DNA from: Deltaproteobacteria bacterium
GTDB lineage: Bacteria; Desulfobacterota; Desulfobacteria; Desulfobacterales; UBA5852
Direction of reading: 5' to 3'
Assembly (NCBI GenBank): GCA_020444045.1
Contig: JAHLLS010000009.1
Location: forward strand, 62,001-126,000
Length of the DNA stretch: 64,000 nucleotides
The notes under the pieces are model-generated. The model was not told where the DNA came from. It was given only the letters and a program-made list of their open reading frames with translations, and ran no database searches. Shown in pieces: positions 8,738-18,464 of the stretch (the first letter of the stretch is position 1; each line of letters begins with the position of its first letter). Position numbers and translations under genes: made by a program.

Positions 8738-10078
8738 TCACTTCCCGCGGAGAAAACCGGGCAAGTGCGCTGCTTCGCGTGGGCCCACGGTAATGGTCCA
8801 GCCAGGCAGTTCTTCTTCTACGTCGCCGGCAATCGCGGCCGCGTAACCGGGTATGATCAACTCGGTATGTTTGACCTTGTCCATGATGCCGCTCTTTTTA
8901 ACAAACATGCCGACATCGTCGCCGGAAAACTTGCCGGCCGCCCAGGCGGTGAGCACCGACAGTCCTTCCGAATCCTTGATGAGCAGCCAGGCCGGCACTC
9001 TACTGGCCTCGATTTCACCGGAAACGATGAAATACGTCAGGGCGAAGTTGGTAGTTACCATGACGGGCGAATTCTCGTCCGGATTGTTGATTTCAAAAAT
9101 GCCTTCCGTTACGGTCATGGGACGCTGGGGATCGGTGTAGATATTCAAGCGCTCCAAGAGCAGCGGAAATAGACTTTCGCCGGCAAAATCGGACAGCACG
9201 ACGATGCTGCCGTATTTGGCGATGAACTGTCCGGCGATAAGCGTTTCCATATCCAGGTTGGACGCCATTTCACAGGGAAACGTAATGGTGGGAAACCCCA
9301 CCGCCCGGTTGAGGTCCTTGAGGGCCGCGCGGCGAATCGCCACCTGGTCATCCAACGATTTTTTGACATCGCGGGATCCTGCATCGAGAACGAGATCCTT
9401 CAATCCCATTTCGGTCAGTTTGGTGGTGAGCGGCACCAGCGCCTCCACCGAATCGGCCTTGACGGCCAGCGGCAGATCCATCTCCTTGGCCAACGCGCCC
9501 AGAGCATCCACCGTGCTTTCCGTGGCGGCGTAAAGGAGCGGGCGCTTGAAGGCACAGGTCTCCGCCCCGGCTTTGAGCACATCCGGGCTCTCGCTCATCA
9601 GAATAAGGTTGAATTCCGATGTTTCCGCGATGAGTTTGGCCAGTTTGGCAAACGCCGCGGCATCGCCGCTGGCATCCTTGAGTGCCACCAGCTCCGGGCG
9701 CAGGTTCAGGCCGACGCGTTCAAACTGTAACGCATTCCATCCTTTAATTTTAGCGGCAACGTCCGCTTCCGCCGTATCCGATGTAATCGTCGCGGCCAGG
9801 GCGGTCGGGTTGAAAAATGTTTTTTCATGACGATAAAGTACGGTTTCACCCCCCACCGTCGCCTTGCGTACACCAGCGCCTAATACCACGGGTCGAATCG
9901 GAGGGGCGGATGCTTCCGCCAACTTCTCGCGGGCTTCATCGGAAACATAGGGACAACTGTCAAGCTCGGCCTTGCCCGACGCCAGATTCATGGCAAATGC
10001 CAGGCAGGTCGGCACACCGCATTCCTTGCAGTTGGTTTTCGGCAGGAGTTTGAAAATCTGAATACCGGTTAATGCCAT
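8738..10078 (-). CDS. acsC: Corrinoid iron-sulfur protein large subunit (CODH/ACS gamma)
   Basis: Large subunit of the corrinoid iron-sulfur protein, which carries the methyl group on cobalt from AcsE to the A-cluster of AcsB. The N-terminal domain holds four Cys for one [4Fe-4S] cluster at residues 17, 20, 25 and 42 (NCKECGVPTC, then DSCPY), which delivers electrons for reductive activation. A TIM barrel follows, then a C-terminal corrinoid-binding domain (about residues 330-446). The 446-residue length fits the family. ATG 10078 is preceded by AAGGAG. It lies between acsB and acsE, 126 bases after acsB, and works as a heterodimer with AcsD. Confidence 0.95.
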   Translation of the reverse strand: MALTGIQIFKLLPKTNCKECGVPTCLAFAMNLASGKAELDSCPYVSDEAREKLAEASAPPIRPVVLGAGVRKATVGGETVLYRHEKTFFNPTALAATITSDTAEADVAAKIKGWNALQFERVGLNLRPELVALKDASGDAAAFAKLAKLIAETSEFNLILMSESPDVLKAGAETCAFKRPLLYAATESTVDALGALAKEMDLPLAVKADSVEALVPLTTKLTEMGLKDLVLDAGSRDVKKSLDDQVAIRRAALKDLNRAVGFPTITFPCEMASNLDMETLIAGQFIAKYGSIVVLSDFAGESLFPLLLERLNIYTDPQRPMTVTEGIFEINNPDENSPVMVTTNFALTYFIVSGEIEASRVPAWLLIKDSEGLSVLTAWAAGKFSGDDVGMFVKKSGIMDKVKHTELIIPGYAAAIAGDVEEELPGWTITVGPREAAHLPGFLRGK

Positions 10079-10204
10079 GGTTTTCTCCTTGCTGTTGTTC
10101 AGCTATATTAAGAACCGTTGTGTATTCAAATAACGAATATAACATGATGCGCACCTGAAGCCGCTATGTGATGTCTTCAGGCGCGCATGCAATGGACATT
10201 CCCA

Positions 10205-12418
10205 TCAGCCGATGATCGGCGGCATGGATAGGGCCGGATGGCCTTTCTCCTCCAGGAAGGGCAGGATTTCCTCTTCCGTGATGCCCACCGTTTCATCAGC
10301 AATCTTATCGACCAAATCCGGTTCACCCATTTCGGTTCCACGCTGAATCAGGCGCTCCCGGATCTCGTCTTTCAGGATCTTCGGCATCCAGACCATCCGC
10401 AGAAGGCCGCCATCACCGACGATAAACTTGCGCTGGGTGATGTTGTATTTGGAATGGCCGACAAAACCCGGCGAAGACGCCCCGCCGCCCATAACGCCGG
10501 CCAGCGTGGTGAACTTCATCCCGCAGGGGGTTTCACCGGTATATTCGCGGCTAACCGTCATGACACCGTTGCAGGACGGCAGCATGGCGGCGATACACTC
10601 GCAACAACCACACGTGGTCATGGGTTCCTGTACCATAGAGTAGAAGTTGTACTGGGTGATGGCGCCACGGGAGGCCTTGGCGACAAACTCATTCACGCCT
10701 TTGAACATGCCCAGTTTGGCGTCCAAAACCTCGCCCTTTTCGATGGGCTGGTTGGGGCCGGTCGGGTTGATCTGGTAGGACGCCCGGCAGTCCATCCAGT
10801 TGTAGGCGCCGCAAAGCCCTGTGCGTTCCGGGCTGACGGCACACACGTGGCTGGGTGCAAACGACTGGCACAAGGTACAGGAGTAGAAGATCTCCACGTC
10901 TTCATCGGTCATCTTGTCGACCCGTTCGTCACGCGTCTTGTATTCCCCGCGAGCCCTTTTGGTCAACGCATCGACATCTTCTTTTTTGGTGTAGAGGGTC
11001 ACTTCGACCTTGTCCAGGATGGCACCGAAATCCTGGTGGAACTTGGCATGCAGCACGACACCGATATCCTTGACGGTGAAGCCCTTTTCTACGGCCGCCT
11101 TGCTCACACGGATCCAGGCGATATCCCGTTGCCCCATGTGCATCACGCCCTGGATATAGTTCACCAGGTGATGAATCTGGCGTTCCAGAATCGGCTCGAA
11201 ATCGACCTGCATTTCACGGCCGGCGACCTCGACGTAGATGCCCAGCGGCAGAACGTCGCCTTCTTTGATGTCGCCGATATCGGGGCCGATGACATTGACC
11301 TTGCCGTCTTCGATATCGGTCATCTCGGCCAGTTTCACCAACTCGGTGGCCTGGGTCTTGCCGCCGCCCATCTGGGTATACAGATCGGCGCCACGCACCC
11401 GCTCACCCTCGTAGGCCGGACCGAAGTTGCAGGGGATATCGATCTCGGAAATGGTGACTTTGAGGCCGCGGGTTTCGACGGATTTCTGCACCATTTCGCT
11501 ATGAGGCACATTAGCGATAACGTGCTCATAGGTGCAGACACCGGTGGGCAGAATTTCCGGAATGTCGGTATCGGCAAGGGTCGGGAAACCCCAGTTGACG
11601 CAGCCGGCTGCCGCGGCACCCCATTCGGTGCCCACATCGCCCAGGGCATTGACGAAGGCAAAGATGCGGTTTTTGTTATACATCAGCATCTTCTTGTAAT
11701 CGCCCGGCTGAATCCCGCCGAAAGCCATGGCCGCCCGGTTGGCAAACCCGAGAGCGAAAATGGCCGAGGAGATATCGGGGCCGAAGGGCACAATCTTGGT
11801 GTTCCAACCCACCTGAACACCGGCTTCCACCAATTGCTGTGCTACACTGGTGCCATTGTGGTTGGCGGCCAGGAAGACATAAATACTGCGTTTCTGGTAC
11901 TCTTCGATAATATCTTTGGCAATTTCAGGCGTGGGCGCCGCACCAACGATGGCAGCAAATCCGGGCGCCGAACCGTCCACGAACTCCACCCCGCGTTTAC
12001 GAAAAACCGTATCTTCCGCAGCACCGAGCCAAAGTTTGCCGTTTTCGGGATCACACTCCTCGGAGACATAGTAGAAATCCGGTTCGTTCAAGTACCGCAA
12101 GCCTTCCTTGACCTCAAAGGCCAGAAGCGCGGCCATACCGGCATCCAGTAGAGGTCCGAGGTAGGGCAGGTGGTTGCGGGATTTGATATGCGGAGGCAGC
12201 AGTTTGCGGCAAAATGTCAATACTTTCTGCATATCTTCTAGCTTTTCGACCTTGATGCCCAGCAGCGAGTAAATCACGGGCAGGTAATACGCGGTGTTCG
12301 GGAAGCCCACCGGCGTGTCGGCGTTGAATGTTTCCAACGCCTTTTTGTAATCACCTTCGACTTTCGAAACGATATTGTATCCACCCTGAATGGCGGCGAA
12401 TGCGACTAATTTGGACAT
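10205..12418 (-). CDS. acsB: Acetyl-CoA synthase (CODH/ACS beta subunit)
   Basis: Condenses CO, the cobalt-bound methyl group and CoA to acetyl-CoA, or cleaves acetyl-CoA when the cell oxidises acetate. The 737-residue length matches bacterial AcsB (729 in Moorella). The A-cluster ligands are all present with family spacing: Cys514, 517, 526 and 536 hold the [4Fe-4S] cubane (YSCTLCQSFAPSHVC, GLCG). Cys603-Gly604-Cys605 binds the distal nickel. The numbers are offset by exactly 8 from Moorella. The N-terminal region that contacts CODH is complete, so this is the bacterial form rather than the short archaeal one. ATG 12418 follows AAGGAGG. It is 46 bases downstream of acsA. Confidence 0.97.
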   Translation of the reverse strand: MSKLVAFAAIQGGYNIVSKVEGDYKKALETFNADTPVGFPNTAYYLPVIYSLLGIKVEKLEDMQKVLTFCRKLLPPHIKSRNHLPYLGPLLDAGMAALLAFEVKEGLRYLNEPDFYYVSEECDPENGKLWLGAAEDTVFRKRGVEFVDGSAPGFAAIVGAAPTPEIAKDIIEEYQKRSIYVFLAANHNGTSVAQQLVEAGVQVGWNTKIVPFGPDISSAIFALGFANRAAMAFGGIQPGDYKKMLMYNKNRIFAFVNALGDVGTEWGAAAAGCVNWGFPTLADTDIPEILPTGVCTYEHVIANVPHSEMVQKSVETRGLKVTISEIDIPCNFGPAYEGERVRGADLYTQMGGGKTQATELVKLAEMTDIEDGKVNVIGPDIGDIKEGDVLPLGIYVEVAGREMQVDFEPILERQIHHLVNYIQGVMHMGQRDIAWIRVSKAAVEKGFTVKDIGVVLHAKFHQDFGAILDKVEVTLYTKKEDVDALTKRARGEYKTRDERVDKMTDEDVEIFYSCTLCQSFAPSHVCAVSPERTGLCGAYNWMDCRASYQINPTGPNQPIEKGEVLDAKLGMFKGVNEFVAKASRGAITQYNFYSMVQEPMTTCGCCECIAAMLPSCNGVMTVSREYTGETPCGMKFTTLAGVMGGGASSPGFVGHSKYNITQRKFIVGDGGLLRMVWMPKILKDEIRERLIQRGTEMGEPDLVDKIADETVGITEEEILPFLEEKGHPALSMPPIIG

Positions 12419-12464
12419 GCGTTCCTCCTTCGCTGAGGATTTGTATCGTTAACTGTCAAAACCA

Positions 12465-14495
12465 TTAACCTTCAAGCGCCATCCGATCGGACATATCCAT
12501 CATGACGCGTTCGCGGGCCTTGTCGATGCCCAGTGCTTTGCGTTTTTTATCGATGTGCGCGATCATCATCCGTGCGTGTTTGATAGGATCTTTTTCGAAA
12601 TCCCACATGCCGCCGTACATCTTCTCCATCTCTTCGAACAGGAAGCGCTGGAAGACCGGCGCGCCTTCGGCCGGGAAGACCGTGCCAAAGACCGTGTAGA
12701 CGCCCGAGGCCACAAAATACTGGCCGATGCTGATGGCTTTCTCGCTCATCCATTCGGGGGCGCTGCCGGCTGCCGGCAGATCGCTGATGTCGTTGCCCAG
12801 CCCACCGGCTTTGACCACTTCGGTGGCTGCCAGCAGGATGCGGCTGTTGTCCACGCAGGAGCCCAGGTGCAAGACCGGCGGAATGCCGACCGTTTCACAC
12901 ACCTCGGCCAGTCCCGGACCGCAGAACACCTTGGCCGATTCGGGCGTCAACAGCCCCTCCATGGCACAGGCGATGGCGTTGCAGCCCGTAGTCAGGACGA
13001 TGACGTCATTTTTGATCAGTTCCTTGACCACCTGGATATGGGCTTCGTTGTGCTTGGTGCGGGCATTGTTGCAGCCCACCACGCCGCCAATGCCACGGAC
13101 GCGGCCGTTGATGATGTTGTCATTGAGTGTGTAATAATCGCCGCGGAAGGTCCCGCCCAAGTGATACTGGACGGATTCGACACCGAAGCCCCCCACCATC
13201 GGGGATTTATGTTTCGGGATCATGACGTCCGCACCGCGCTCGGTGAAGTTGTCGATGGCCAGTTTGACGATGCGCTGAGCATCTTCCAGAGCATGGTGCT
13301 CGTCGAACTCGATGTGCACCACGTTGTCCTGCTCCATGCGGGCGATGGGATGGGTCGTGATCAACTTGGTGTGGAAGCATTTGGCCACATTGGCCAGGTT
13401 CTGCATGATACACTGAATGTCGACCACCATGGCGTCGCAGGCGCCGGTCACAATGGCCAGTTCCTGCTGCAGAAAGGTGCCGCACAGGGGAACCCCGTGG
13501 CGCTGCAAAATCTCGTTGGCCGTACAGCAGATCCCGGACAACTGGATGCCTTTAGCGCCTTTTTCCTTGGCATAGTCGATCATTTCCTTGGTCTGGGCCA
13601 CTTCCACGATCACTTCGGAGAGGACCGGTTCGTGGCCATGGATCACGATATTGACCATGTCTTCTTTCATGACACCCAGATTGGCTTCGGACACCAGCGG
13701 GAAAGGCGTACCAAACAGGACGTCCTGCATATCGGTCGCCAGCATGGAACCGCCCCAGCCATCCGCCAACGAGGCTCTTACGCCCTGCTTCATCAAGTTC
13801 TTGTAATCCTGGTCAACCCCCATGTGGGTGCGATGCATGATTTCGACGATTTCACGATCGATGTTGCGCGGCAGGACACCCTGCTTTTTCCAGATTTCAT
13901 AGCGCGGCGCCGGCGCACGCTTCAGGTATTCGACCGTGCCCTCGGCCTTGCCCCATTCATTGAGGGCTTTTTCAGCCACTTCCAGGGCGATTTCGTCAAT
14001 GTCGCGATCCTGAGCTTCCCCGTCGACATCCACGGTGGTCGCCACGCCGAGGTGGGGCGCGATCTGGCGAAGTTTGCCTTCGTCTTTGATTTTATAGGCT
14101 TCCGTTTCCTTGCGGGCTGCGGACATGAAAACCTCGGCTACACTGCGGCCGTGGTCGGAATGGGCGGCCGCGCCACCCGCCACCATGCGAATGAAATTAC
14201 GCGCGGCAATCGTGTTGGCGGTGGCACCGCACAGACCTTTGCGCTGGTCCGTGGCTTCGTCATAGTCCTTGGGCAACGGCAGGCGGCAAGGTCCCATGCT
14301 GCAATTCTTGCAGCAGGTACCCTGGCTGCCGATGTTACAGGCCTTCATGGTGACGGCACGGTCAAAAATCGTTTCCACGCCCAGTTTCTGCGCCCGTTCG
14401 AGCATTTCACGGGTCGCGGGATCAATACTGGCCGTCGCCGGATCAGCGATCTTGGCTTTCTTAGCTACTGTTTTAATTTCTTTTACTTCTGCCAT
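12465..14495 (-). CDS. acsA: Carbon monoxide dehydrogenase catalytic subunit (CODH/ACS alpha-type partner)
   Basis: Ni-Fe-S CODH, which reduces CO2 to CO for acetyl-CoA synthase or runs in reverse. Cys53 and Cys61 fit the D-cluster shared across the dimer. Cys62, 65, 70 and 89 fit the B-cluster (GTCCKNCSMGPC, then KGLCG). C-cluster motifs occur in order: VIHGHEP (His), SGICCTANE, DIQCIMQNL, GVVGCNNAR, TTGCNAIAC and LGSCVDN. The 676-residue length is normal for the ACS-bound form. ATG 14495 is preceded by GAGGAGG. No cooC-type nickel insertase is present in the window. The gene sits between acsD and acsB. Confidence 0.96.
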   Translation of the reverse strand: MAEVKEIKTVAKKAKIADPATASIDPATREMLERAQKLGVETIFDRAVTMKACNIGSQGTCCKNCSMGPCRLPLPKDYDEATDQRKGLCGATANTIAARNFIRMVAGGAAAHSDHGRSVAEVFMSAARKETEAYKIKDEGKLRQIAPHLGVATTVDVDGEAQDRDIDEIALEVAEKALNEWGKAEGTVEYLKRAPAPRYEIWKKQGVLPRNIDREIVEIMHRTHMGVDQDYKNLMKQGVRASLADGWGGSMLATDMQDVLFGTPFPLVSEANLGVMKEDMVNIVIHGHEPVLSEVIVEVAQTKEMIDYAKEKGAKGIQLSGICCTANEILQRHGVPLCGTFLQQELAIVTGACDAMVVDIQCIMQNLANVAKCFHTKLITTHPIARMEQDNVVHIEFDEHHALEDAQRIVKLAIDNFTERGADVMIPKHKSPMVGGFGVESVQYHLGGTFRGDYYTLNDNIINGRVRGIGGVVGCNNARTKHNEAHIQVVKELIKNDVIVLTTGCNAIACAMEGLLTPESAKVFCGPGLAEVCETVGIPPVLHLGSCVDNSRILLAATEVVKAGGLGNDISDLPAAGSAPEWMSEKAISIGQYFVASGVYTVFGTVFPAEGAPVFQRFLFEEMEKMYGGMWDFEKDPIKHARMMIAHIDKKRKALGIDKARERVMMDMSDRMALEG

Positions 14496-14555
14496 ACGAG
14501 GTTCCTCCTCAATGCTGTAGGGTCCTACCGAAAATGACCGTTAATGGGGTTTTCC

Positions 14556-16121
14556 CTACATTCGCTTGTGAGTCCAATTGACTTTTTCGATGAGTTTTTC
14601 CGTCAGATCTTTCTGAATAGCCGCCGGTGTCAGGGTTTTTTCTGCCTCAACCTGCGCGGCCCGCGCCGCCGCCCTTTCGGCACGCTCTTTGGCGCGCAGG
14701 GCACGGAGCTCCTCGATCTCGGCGTCCATCTTGGCCGCCGCTGCGGCCTTGGCCTTGGCATCGGCTTCCGCCTTGGCCTTGGCTTCCGCTTCGGCCTTAG
14801 CTTTGGCGTCTGCTTCTGCCTTGGCTGCTGCGGCGGCATCGGCTTCCGCCTTGGCCGCGGCATCCGCCTCGGCTTTGACCTTGGCTTCCGCTTCGGCCTT
14901 GGCTTTGGCAGCAGCTTCAGCGGCTGCGTCCACCTTGGGCGCTTCGGCTACCGGTTCAGGCTTGGCGGCTGCTTTGGGGGCTTCCTTGGGAGCCGCCGGG
15001 GCAGGCTTGGCCGCCGCTTTAGGCGCTTCCTTGGGGGCCGCCGGGGCCTTCTTCGCAGCCGGCGCAGCTTTTTTCTCTTCCGCGATCGTTAAATCCGGCG
15101 CGGGGGCCAACGCTGCCAGGTCAATGCTGACATCGTCCAACATTTTTTTGACCGGCGCCACATCCGCGGCTGACCCGCCACTGTAAACGAGGTCGATGTA
15201 TTCCTTGGTCATACGAATGGATTCGGGATGACGCATGATCAGGACGTCGGAACCGGCCATCAGGTAACTCACGGCTGCGACGGCCTCCATCATGATGCCG
15301 CGTTTTTCCGGATCGCCCAGGGTCGGTGCTTCATCCACCGGCTGTTTGGCTTCCTTGCACTTCCACACTTCATTGCCGATATTGTTGATCAGCGGCAGCT
15401 GGAGTTTGTCATCCCCCTGGTTCAGGGCCGCCATGCGCAGACGTTCCATCACGGAATAGGAGTATTCCATGCCATACCCCAGGCCACCGGTCGTCGGATC
15501 GACAATGACGCGATCCATGGGCATGCCCAGGTTTTCCAACAGAATGTTGACCTGCTTGGCAAGGTTGACGTCGATGGGCGAAGAGGAAATGATCGTGTGC
15601 CCAAAACCCATGGCGGCGGCCCCGATGCCTTTGTGGTTTTTGTCTTCCACGGGACCGAGGATCAAAGATTCCCCCTGGGTCTCTTCGGCGATTTTTTTGA
15701 GGACGTTCTCGTCCTTCTGGGGGTTGGCAGTGCCCCAGATGATCAGCGGCACCTTGATGGCACCCAGCACCTTCTTGACGGTGGCGGCGGCGTCCACCGG
15801 GCTGGCATCCTGCCCGTTGGGATCCGTGCTCTTCAACTGCAGCACGATCATTTCCGCCCCGTATTCGTCGACACACTTTTTGGCCCAGGCAGCCGGATCG
15901 GACAGCACGTCCTTAAACGGTGCCATGGCGGCTTCCGGCCACTCTTCAGGCGCCATGTCCCAGATCTCCATTGCGATCCTGGGTTTGTTGGGCATGTCGC
16001 CTTCGAACTGGTAAAACGGATAACAGGTCTCGCCACCAACGGTCACGGCCGAATCCCCCTTGCCCAGGGCGATTTCCTTGACGCTGCCGGCATATGATTC
16101 TTTAAAGAATTCGAAGCCCAA
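14556..16121 (-). CDS. acsD: Corrinoid iron-sulfur protein small subunit (CODH/ACS delta) with long low-complexity tail
   Basis: Small subunit of the corrinoid iron-sulfur protein, a TIM barrel that packs against AcsC. Residues 1 to about 345 match the family (VGGETCYPFYQFEG, then IVDPTTGGLGYGMEYSYS). The remaining 170 or so residues are unusual. Residues about 350-400 are Pro/Ala/Lys-rich with an exact 15-residue duplication. About 400-475 is an Ala/Lys/Glu stretch likely to form one long helix. A charged helix and a short ordered-looking tail (EKLIEKVNWTHKRM) follow. The usual AcsD is near 320 residues. The start is TTG at 16121, five bases after a perfect AAGGAGG. It is the first gene after a 324-base gap and probably the first of the core acs transcript. 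Confidence 0.93.
   Translation of the reverse strand: MGFEFFKESYAGSVKEIALGKGDSAVTVGGETCYPFYQFEGDMPNKPRIAMEIWDMAPEEWPEAAMAPFKDVLSDPAAWAKKCVDEYGAEMIVLQLKSTDPNGQDASPVDAAATVKKVLGAIKVPLIIWGTANPQKDENVLKKIAEETQGESLILGPVEDKNHKGIGAAAMGFGHTIISSSPIDVNLAKQVNILLENLGMPMDRVIVDPTTGGLGYGMEYSYSVMERLRMAALNQGDDKLQLPLINNIGNEVWKCKEAKQPVDEAPTLGDPEKRGIMMEAVAAVSYLMAGSDVLIMRHPESIRMTKEYIDLVYSGGSAADVAPVKKMLDDVSIDLAALAPAPDLTIAEEKKAAPAAKKAPAAPKEAPKAAAKPAPAAPKEAPKAAAKPEPVAEAPKVDAAAEAAAKAKAEAEAKVKAEADAAAKAEADAAAAAKAEADAKAKAEAEAKAKAEADAKAKAAAAAKMDAEIEELRALRAKERAERAAARAAQVEAEKTLTPAAIQKDLTEKLIEKVNWTHKRM
14959..15047 (-). repeat. Two 44-base direct repeats inside acsD
   Basis: Copies at 14959-15002 and 15004-15047, period 45 bases. 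They encode two identical 15-residue units, APAAPKEAPKAAAKP. They differ only at silent positions, so the protein repeat is kept while the DNA has drifted. They form the flexible start of the AcsD tail. Confidence 0.85.
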
Positions 16122-16445
16122 TTTTACCTCCTTATCGGTGGGAAGAGCCGATCTCCGAACTGCCCCTCAGCTCTTGTCAGAAATGATGTGTAACGCTGCT
16201 TCCCGATGACATTATTAACTCGTTGATAGTGGCTCTAAATAAACGCCCTGCCCGTTAATAATCGTCGCGCTGCGGCCCCCCTTTCCTTGGAATTTTTTTG
16301 TGCTCACGAGGATCAGGCCCATAGCCGATCACTCAAAAAATGGTACGGAATCCTTTTATATTTGCGAATAGTATTCACTATCTTCAGTGCCGTTTTTTGT
16401 CAATAGACGATTCCCCCTGAATGGCGTTTAGTTTATCGAAAAGAT
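16122..16445 (-). other. Intergenic leader upstream of acsD
   Basis: A 324-base gap between the activator gene and acsD, with no coding frame that can be supported. It holds a candidate promoter with a dyad near its -10 (listed separately), leaving a leader of about 250 bases before the acsD start. No cobalamin or other known riboswitch fold was recognised by eye. Confidence 0.5.
16375..16403 (-). promoter_or_regulatory. Candidate acs operon promoter with overlapping dyad
   Basis: On the minus strand a perfect TTGACA (16403-16398) is followed after 17 bases by TAGTGA, a poor -10. The -10 overlaps a dyad with half-sites GAATA and TATTC around one central base (about 16366-16376). A strong -35 with a weak -10 and a palindrome suggests a regulated promoter. 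This is inference from sequence only. Confidence 0.4.
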
Positions 16446-18389
16446 TCAACTATTTGCCCGGGATGAAGCCAGGCGCGTCTTCAGTTTGGGAAACTGATTC
16501 AGGTCGGTGTGCGGCAAAAAGAGGGCCGCCACATAATGATCCATGTAGGAGGCGGTTTCCGACAACTCGAAATTGGTCATCATGCGCGTTACGTTCACAA
16601 CATCCTGCCGCAACCGGTTGGTCAGGGCCGCCATCCGGGCCCCCAGCAAGGACGCGTTGCCGATGTAGGTCACTTTGTCCGCATCGGTTTCCGGCAGCAG
16701 GCCGATGACCATCGCCTTTTCCAGGTCGACATAACTGCCGAAACCGCCCGCCAGATAGATCTGTTCGATATCGGCGATGCTCATGCCCACTTCCTCGAGC
16801 AGGGTCATGCAGCCACTGTAGATGGCGCCTTTGGCCCGTATCAAATTCTCGATGTCGATTTCGGTCAACACGATGTCGCGATCGATCTGGGTTTCATCCC
16901 GCCAAGCCAGCACGTATTCCCAGACGCCCTCCCGGCTGCGAATGCGTTTCGTCTCCAGGTCCCGGTCGAACTTGCCCTGGTTGTTGATCACCCCCATCTC
17001 GAACATGACCGCCACCATGGTGATCAAGCCCGACCCGCAAATCCCCTTGGGCCGCACATTGCCGATGGTCAGCAGCATGGGCTCGTGGGACAGGGGATCG
17101 ATGGAGAAGTCTTCGATGGCCCCCCGGGCGGCCCGCATGCCGAATTCGATGCCGCCGCCTTCAAAGGCCGGCCCGGCCGAACAGGCGGCACAGGCCATCC
17201 AATCTTTATTGCCGATGACGATCTCGGCATTGGTGCCGATATCCATGAAGAGCGTCAAACGCTCGGTGCGGTACATGCCGGACCCCATGACCCCGGCCAC
17301 GATATCCCCGCCCACGTAGCTCGACACCTGGGGATAAACCAGGGCCGCAGCGTGTGGGCCCAAGTCCAGCCCCAGCTCAACGGCCTGGAGAGGCGGATAG
17401 ATATTGCTGGCCGGCACATAGGGGGAGCGCCGGATATAGCGCGGGTTCACCTTGAGAAACAACTGCGTCATGGTGGTATTGCCCGCCAGCGTGATGGCAT
17501 TGACATCGTCCAGAGACACTCCGGCCTGTTTGACAATGCTGGCGATGATCTTGTTCATGGTGGCTGTCACCACCTCATGAAGTCTGTCCAAGCCCCCCGG
17601 TTTTTCCGCCGCCATGATACGGGTGATGACATCCTCCCCGTAACTGATCTGCCCGTTGAAATCCCCTTTTTCGGCCAGCACCTTCCCCGAAATGAGATCG
17701 ATCAACTGGCCGTAGACGGTGGTCGTGCCAATATCCATGGCAACCGCATAATTGCGATCGGTGGTATCGCCCGGCTGCACGTTGATAACGTGTGTCTTGC
17801 GCCCGGGCTGCACCGGGCGTGCCAGCGTAGCCGTCACGCGGAAGTTGTCTGCCCGCATCACGTCCGGCAACTTGCGAATCAGGGAAAGCCGCACGACCAA
17901 TCGGTGTTCGCCGTGGTTCAATGTCAAAAAATTGACCAGCCGGGCGGCATCCGGCTGATTGTCCGCCGCGCTCGGTTCGGGCAGTTCCAGGAACACGTCC
18001 TCCACCGGAGGGACGAAAAGCCCCTGTTCTTTCAGGCTTTCAAAATCCGGTTGGTGGATGCGAGCGGCCCGCCGCGGCGTGGCCTGACGTTTGAGCACAC
18101 TGGCATCGATACTTGATTCAACCGGGACCCGGATGACAACATCCGCGTCCGCGACACGCGCCTGACAGGCCAACCGGTAGCCTTTAGCCTGGTCTTCCTC
18201 GCTGATACGATCCGACAGGCCGCCTTCCACACGGCCCTCCTCGATGAGAATGCGGCATTTGGCGCACACCCCATCGCCCCCGCAGGACGCATTGATGTGC
18301 ACACCGGCTTCCATGGCGGCGCGCAGCAGGCTCTCTCCTTCGGAAACTGTAATCGATTTTTCATGGGGCAGAAAAGTTACACTGGGCAT
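16446..18389 (-). CDS. acsV: Ferredoxin-ASKHA reductive activator of the corrinoid protein
   Basis: RACo-type protein, which uses ATP to drive electron transfer to inactive Co(II) corrinoid protein and return it to Co(I). The N-terminal domain is a plant-type [2Fe-2S] ferredoxin with Cys36, 42, 45 and 75 (SCGGDGVCAKC, then LACQ). A linker region of about 100 residues follows. The C-terminal ASKHA ATPase fold from about residue 215 starts with AMDIGTTTVYGQL; FMDIGTNAEIVIG and YLAGGFGSYVDLEKA follow. The 647-residue length fits the family. GTG/ATG choices were not needed: the ATG at 18389 follows GGAG. It lies upstream of acsD in the same direction and serves AcsCD. The symbol follows acetogen use. 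Confidence 0.88.
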   Translation of the reverse strand: MPSVTFLPHEKSITVSEGESLLRAAMEAGVHINASCGGDGVCAKCRILIEEGRVEGGLSDRISEEDQAKGYRLACQARVADADVVIRVPVESSIDASVLKRQATPRRAARIHQPDFESLKEQGLFVPPVEDVFLELPEPSAADNQPDAARLVNFLTLNHGEHRLVVRLSLIRKLPDVMRADNFRVTATLARPVQPGRKTHVINVQPGDTTDRNYAVAMDIGTTTVYGQLIDLISGKVLAEKGDFNGQISYGEDVITRIMAAEKPGGLDRLHEVVTATMNKIIASIVKQAGVSLDDVNAITLAGNTTMTQLFLKVNPRYIRRSPYVPASNIYPPLQAVELGLDLGPHAAALVYPQVSSYVGGDIVAGVMGSGMYRTERLTLFMDIGTNAEIVIGNKDWMACAACSAGPAFEGGGIEFGMRAARGAIEDFSIDPLSHEPMLLTIGNVRPKGICGSGLITMVAVMFEMGVINNQGKFDRDLETKRIRSREGVWEYVLAWRDETQIDRDIVLTEIDIENLIRAKGAIYSGCMTLLEEVGMSIADIEQIYLAGGFGSYVDLEKAMVIGLLPETDADKVTYIGNASLLGARMAALTNRLRQDVVNVTRMMTNFELSETASYMDHYVAALFLPHTDLNQFPKLKTRLASSRANS

Positions 18390-18464
18390 TCACAACTCCT
18401 GCATGACAATGGATGTCTTAAAGTGGCGTTCATCAAAACCGCGCCCCAGGGGCGCTTCCTTAAG

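Noticed and set aside
10238..14537. Two very long open frames (637 and 660 codons) antisense to acsB and acsA
   Set aside because: Both lie fully over strongly conserved genes, lack protein-like composition (His/Gly/Phe-rich) and ribosome binding sites. They come from GC-rich third positions of the real genes.
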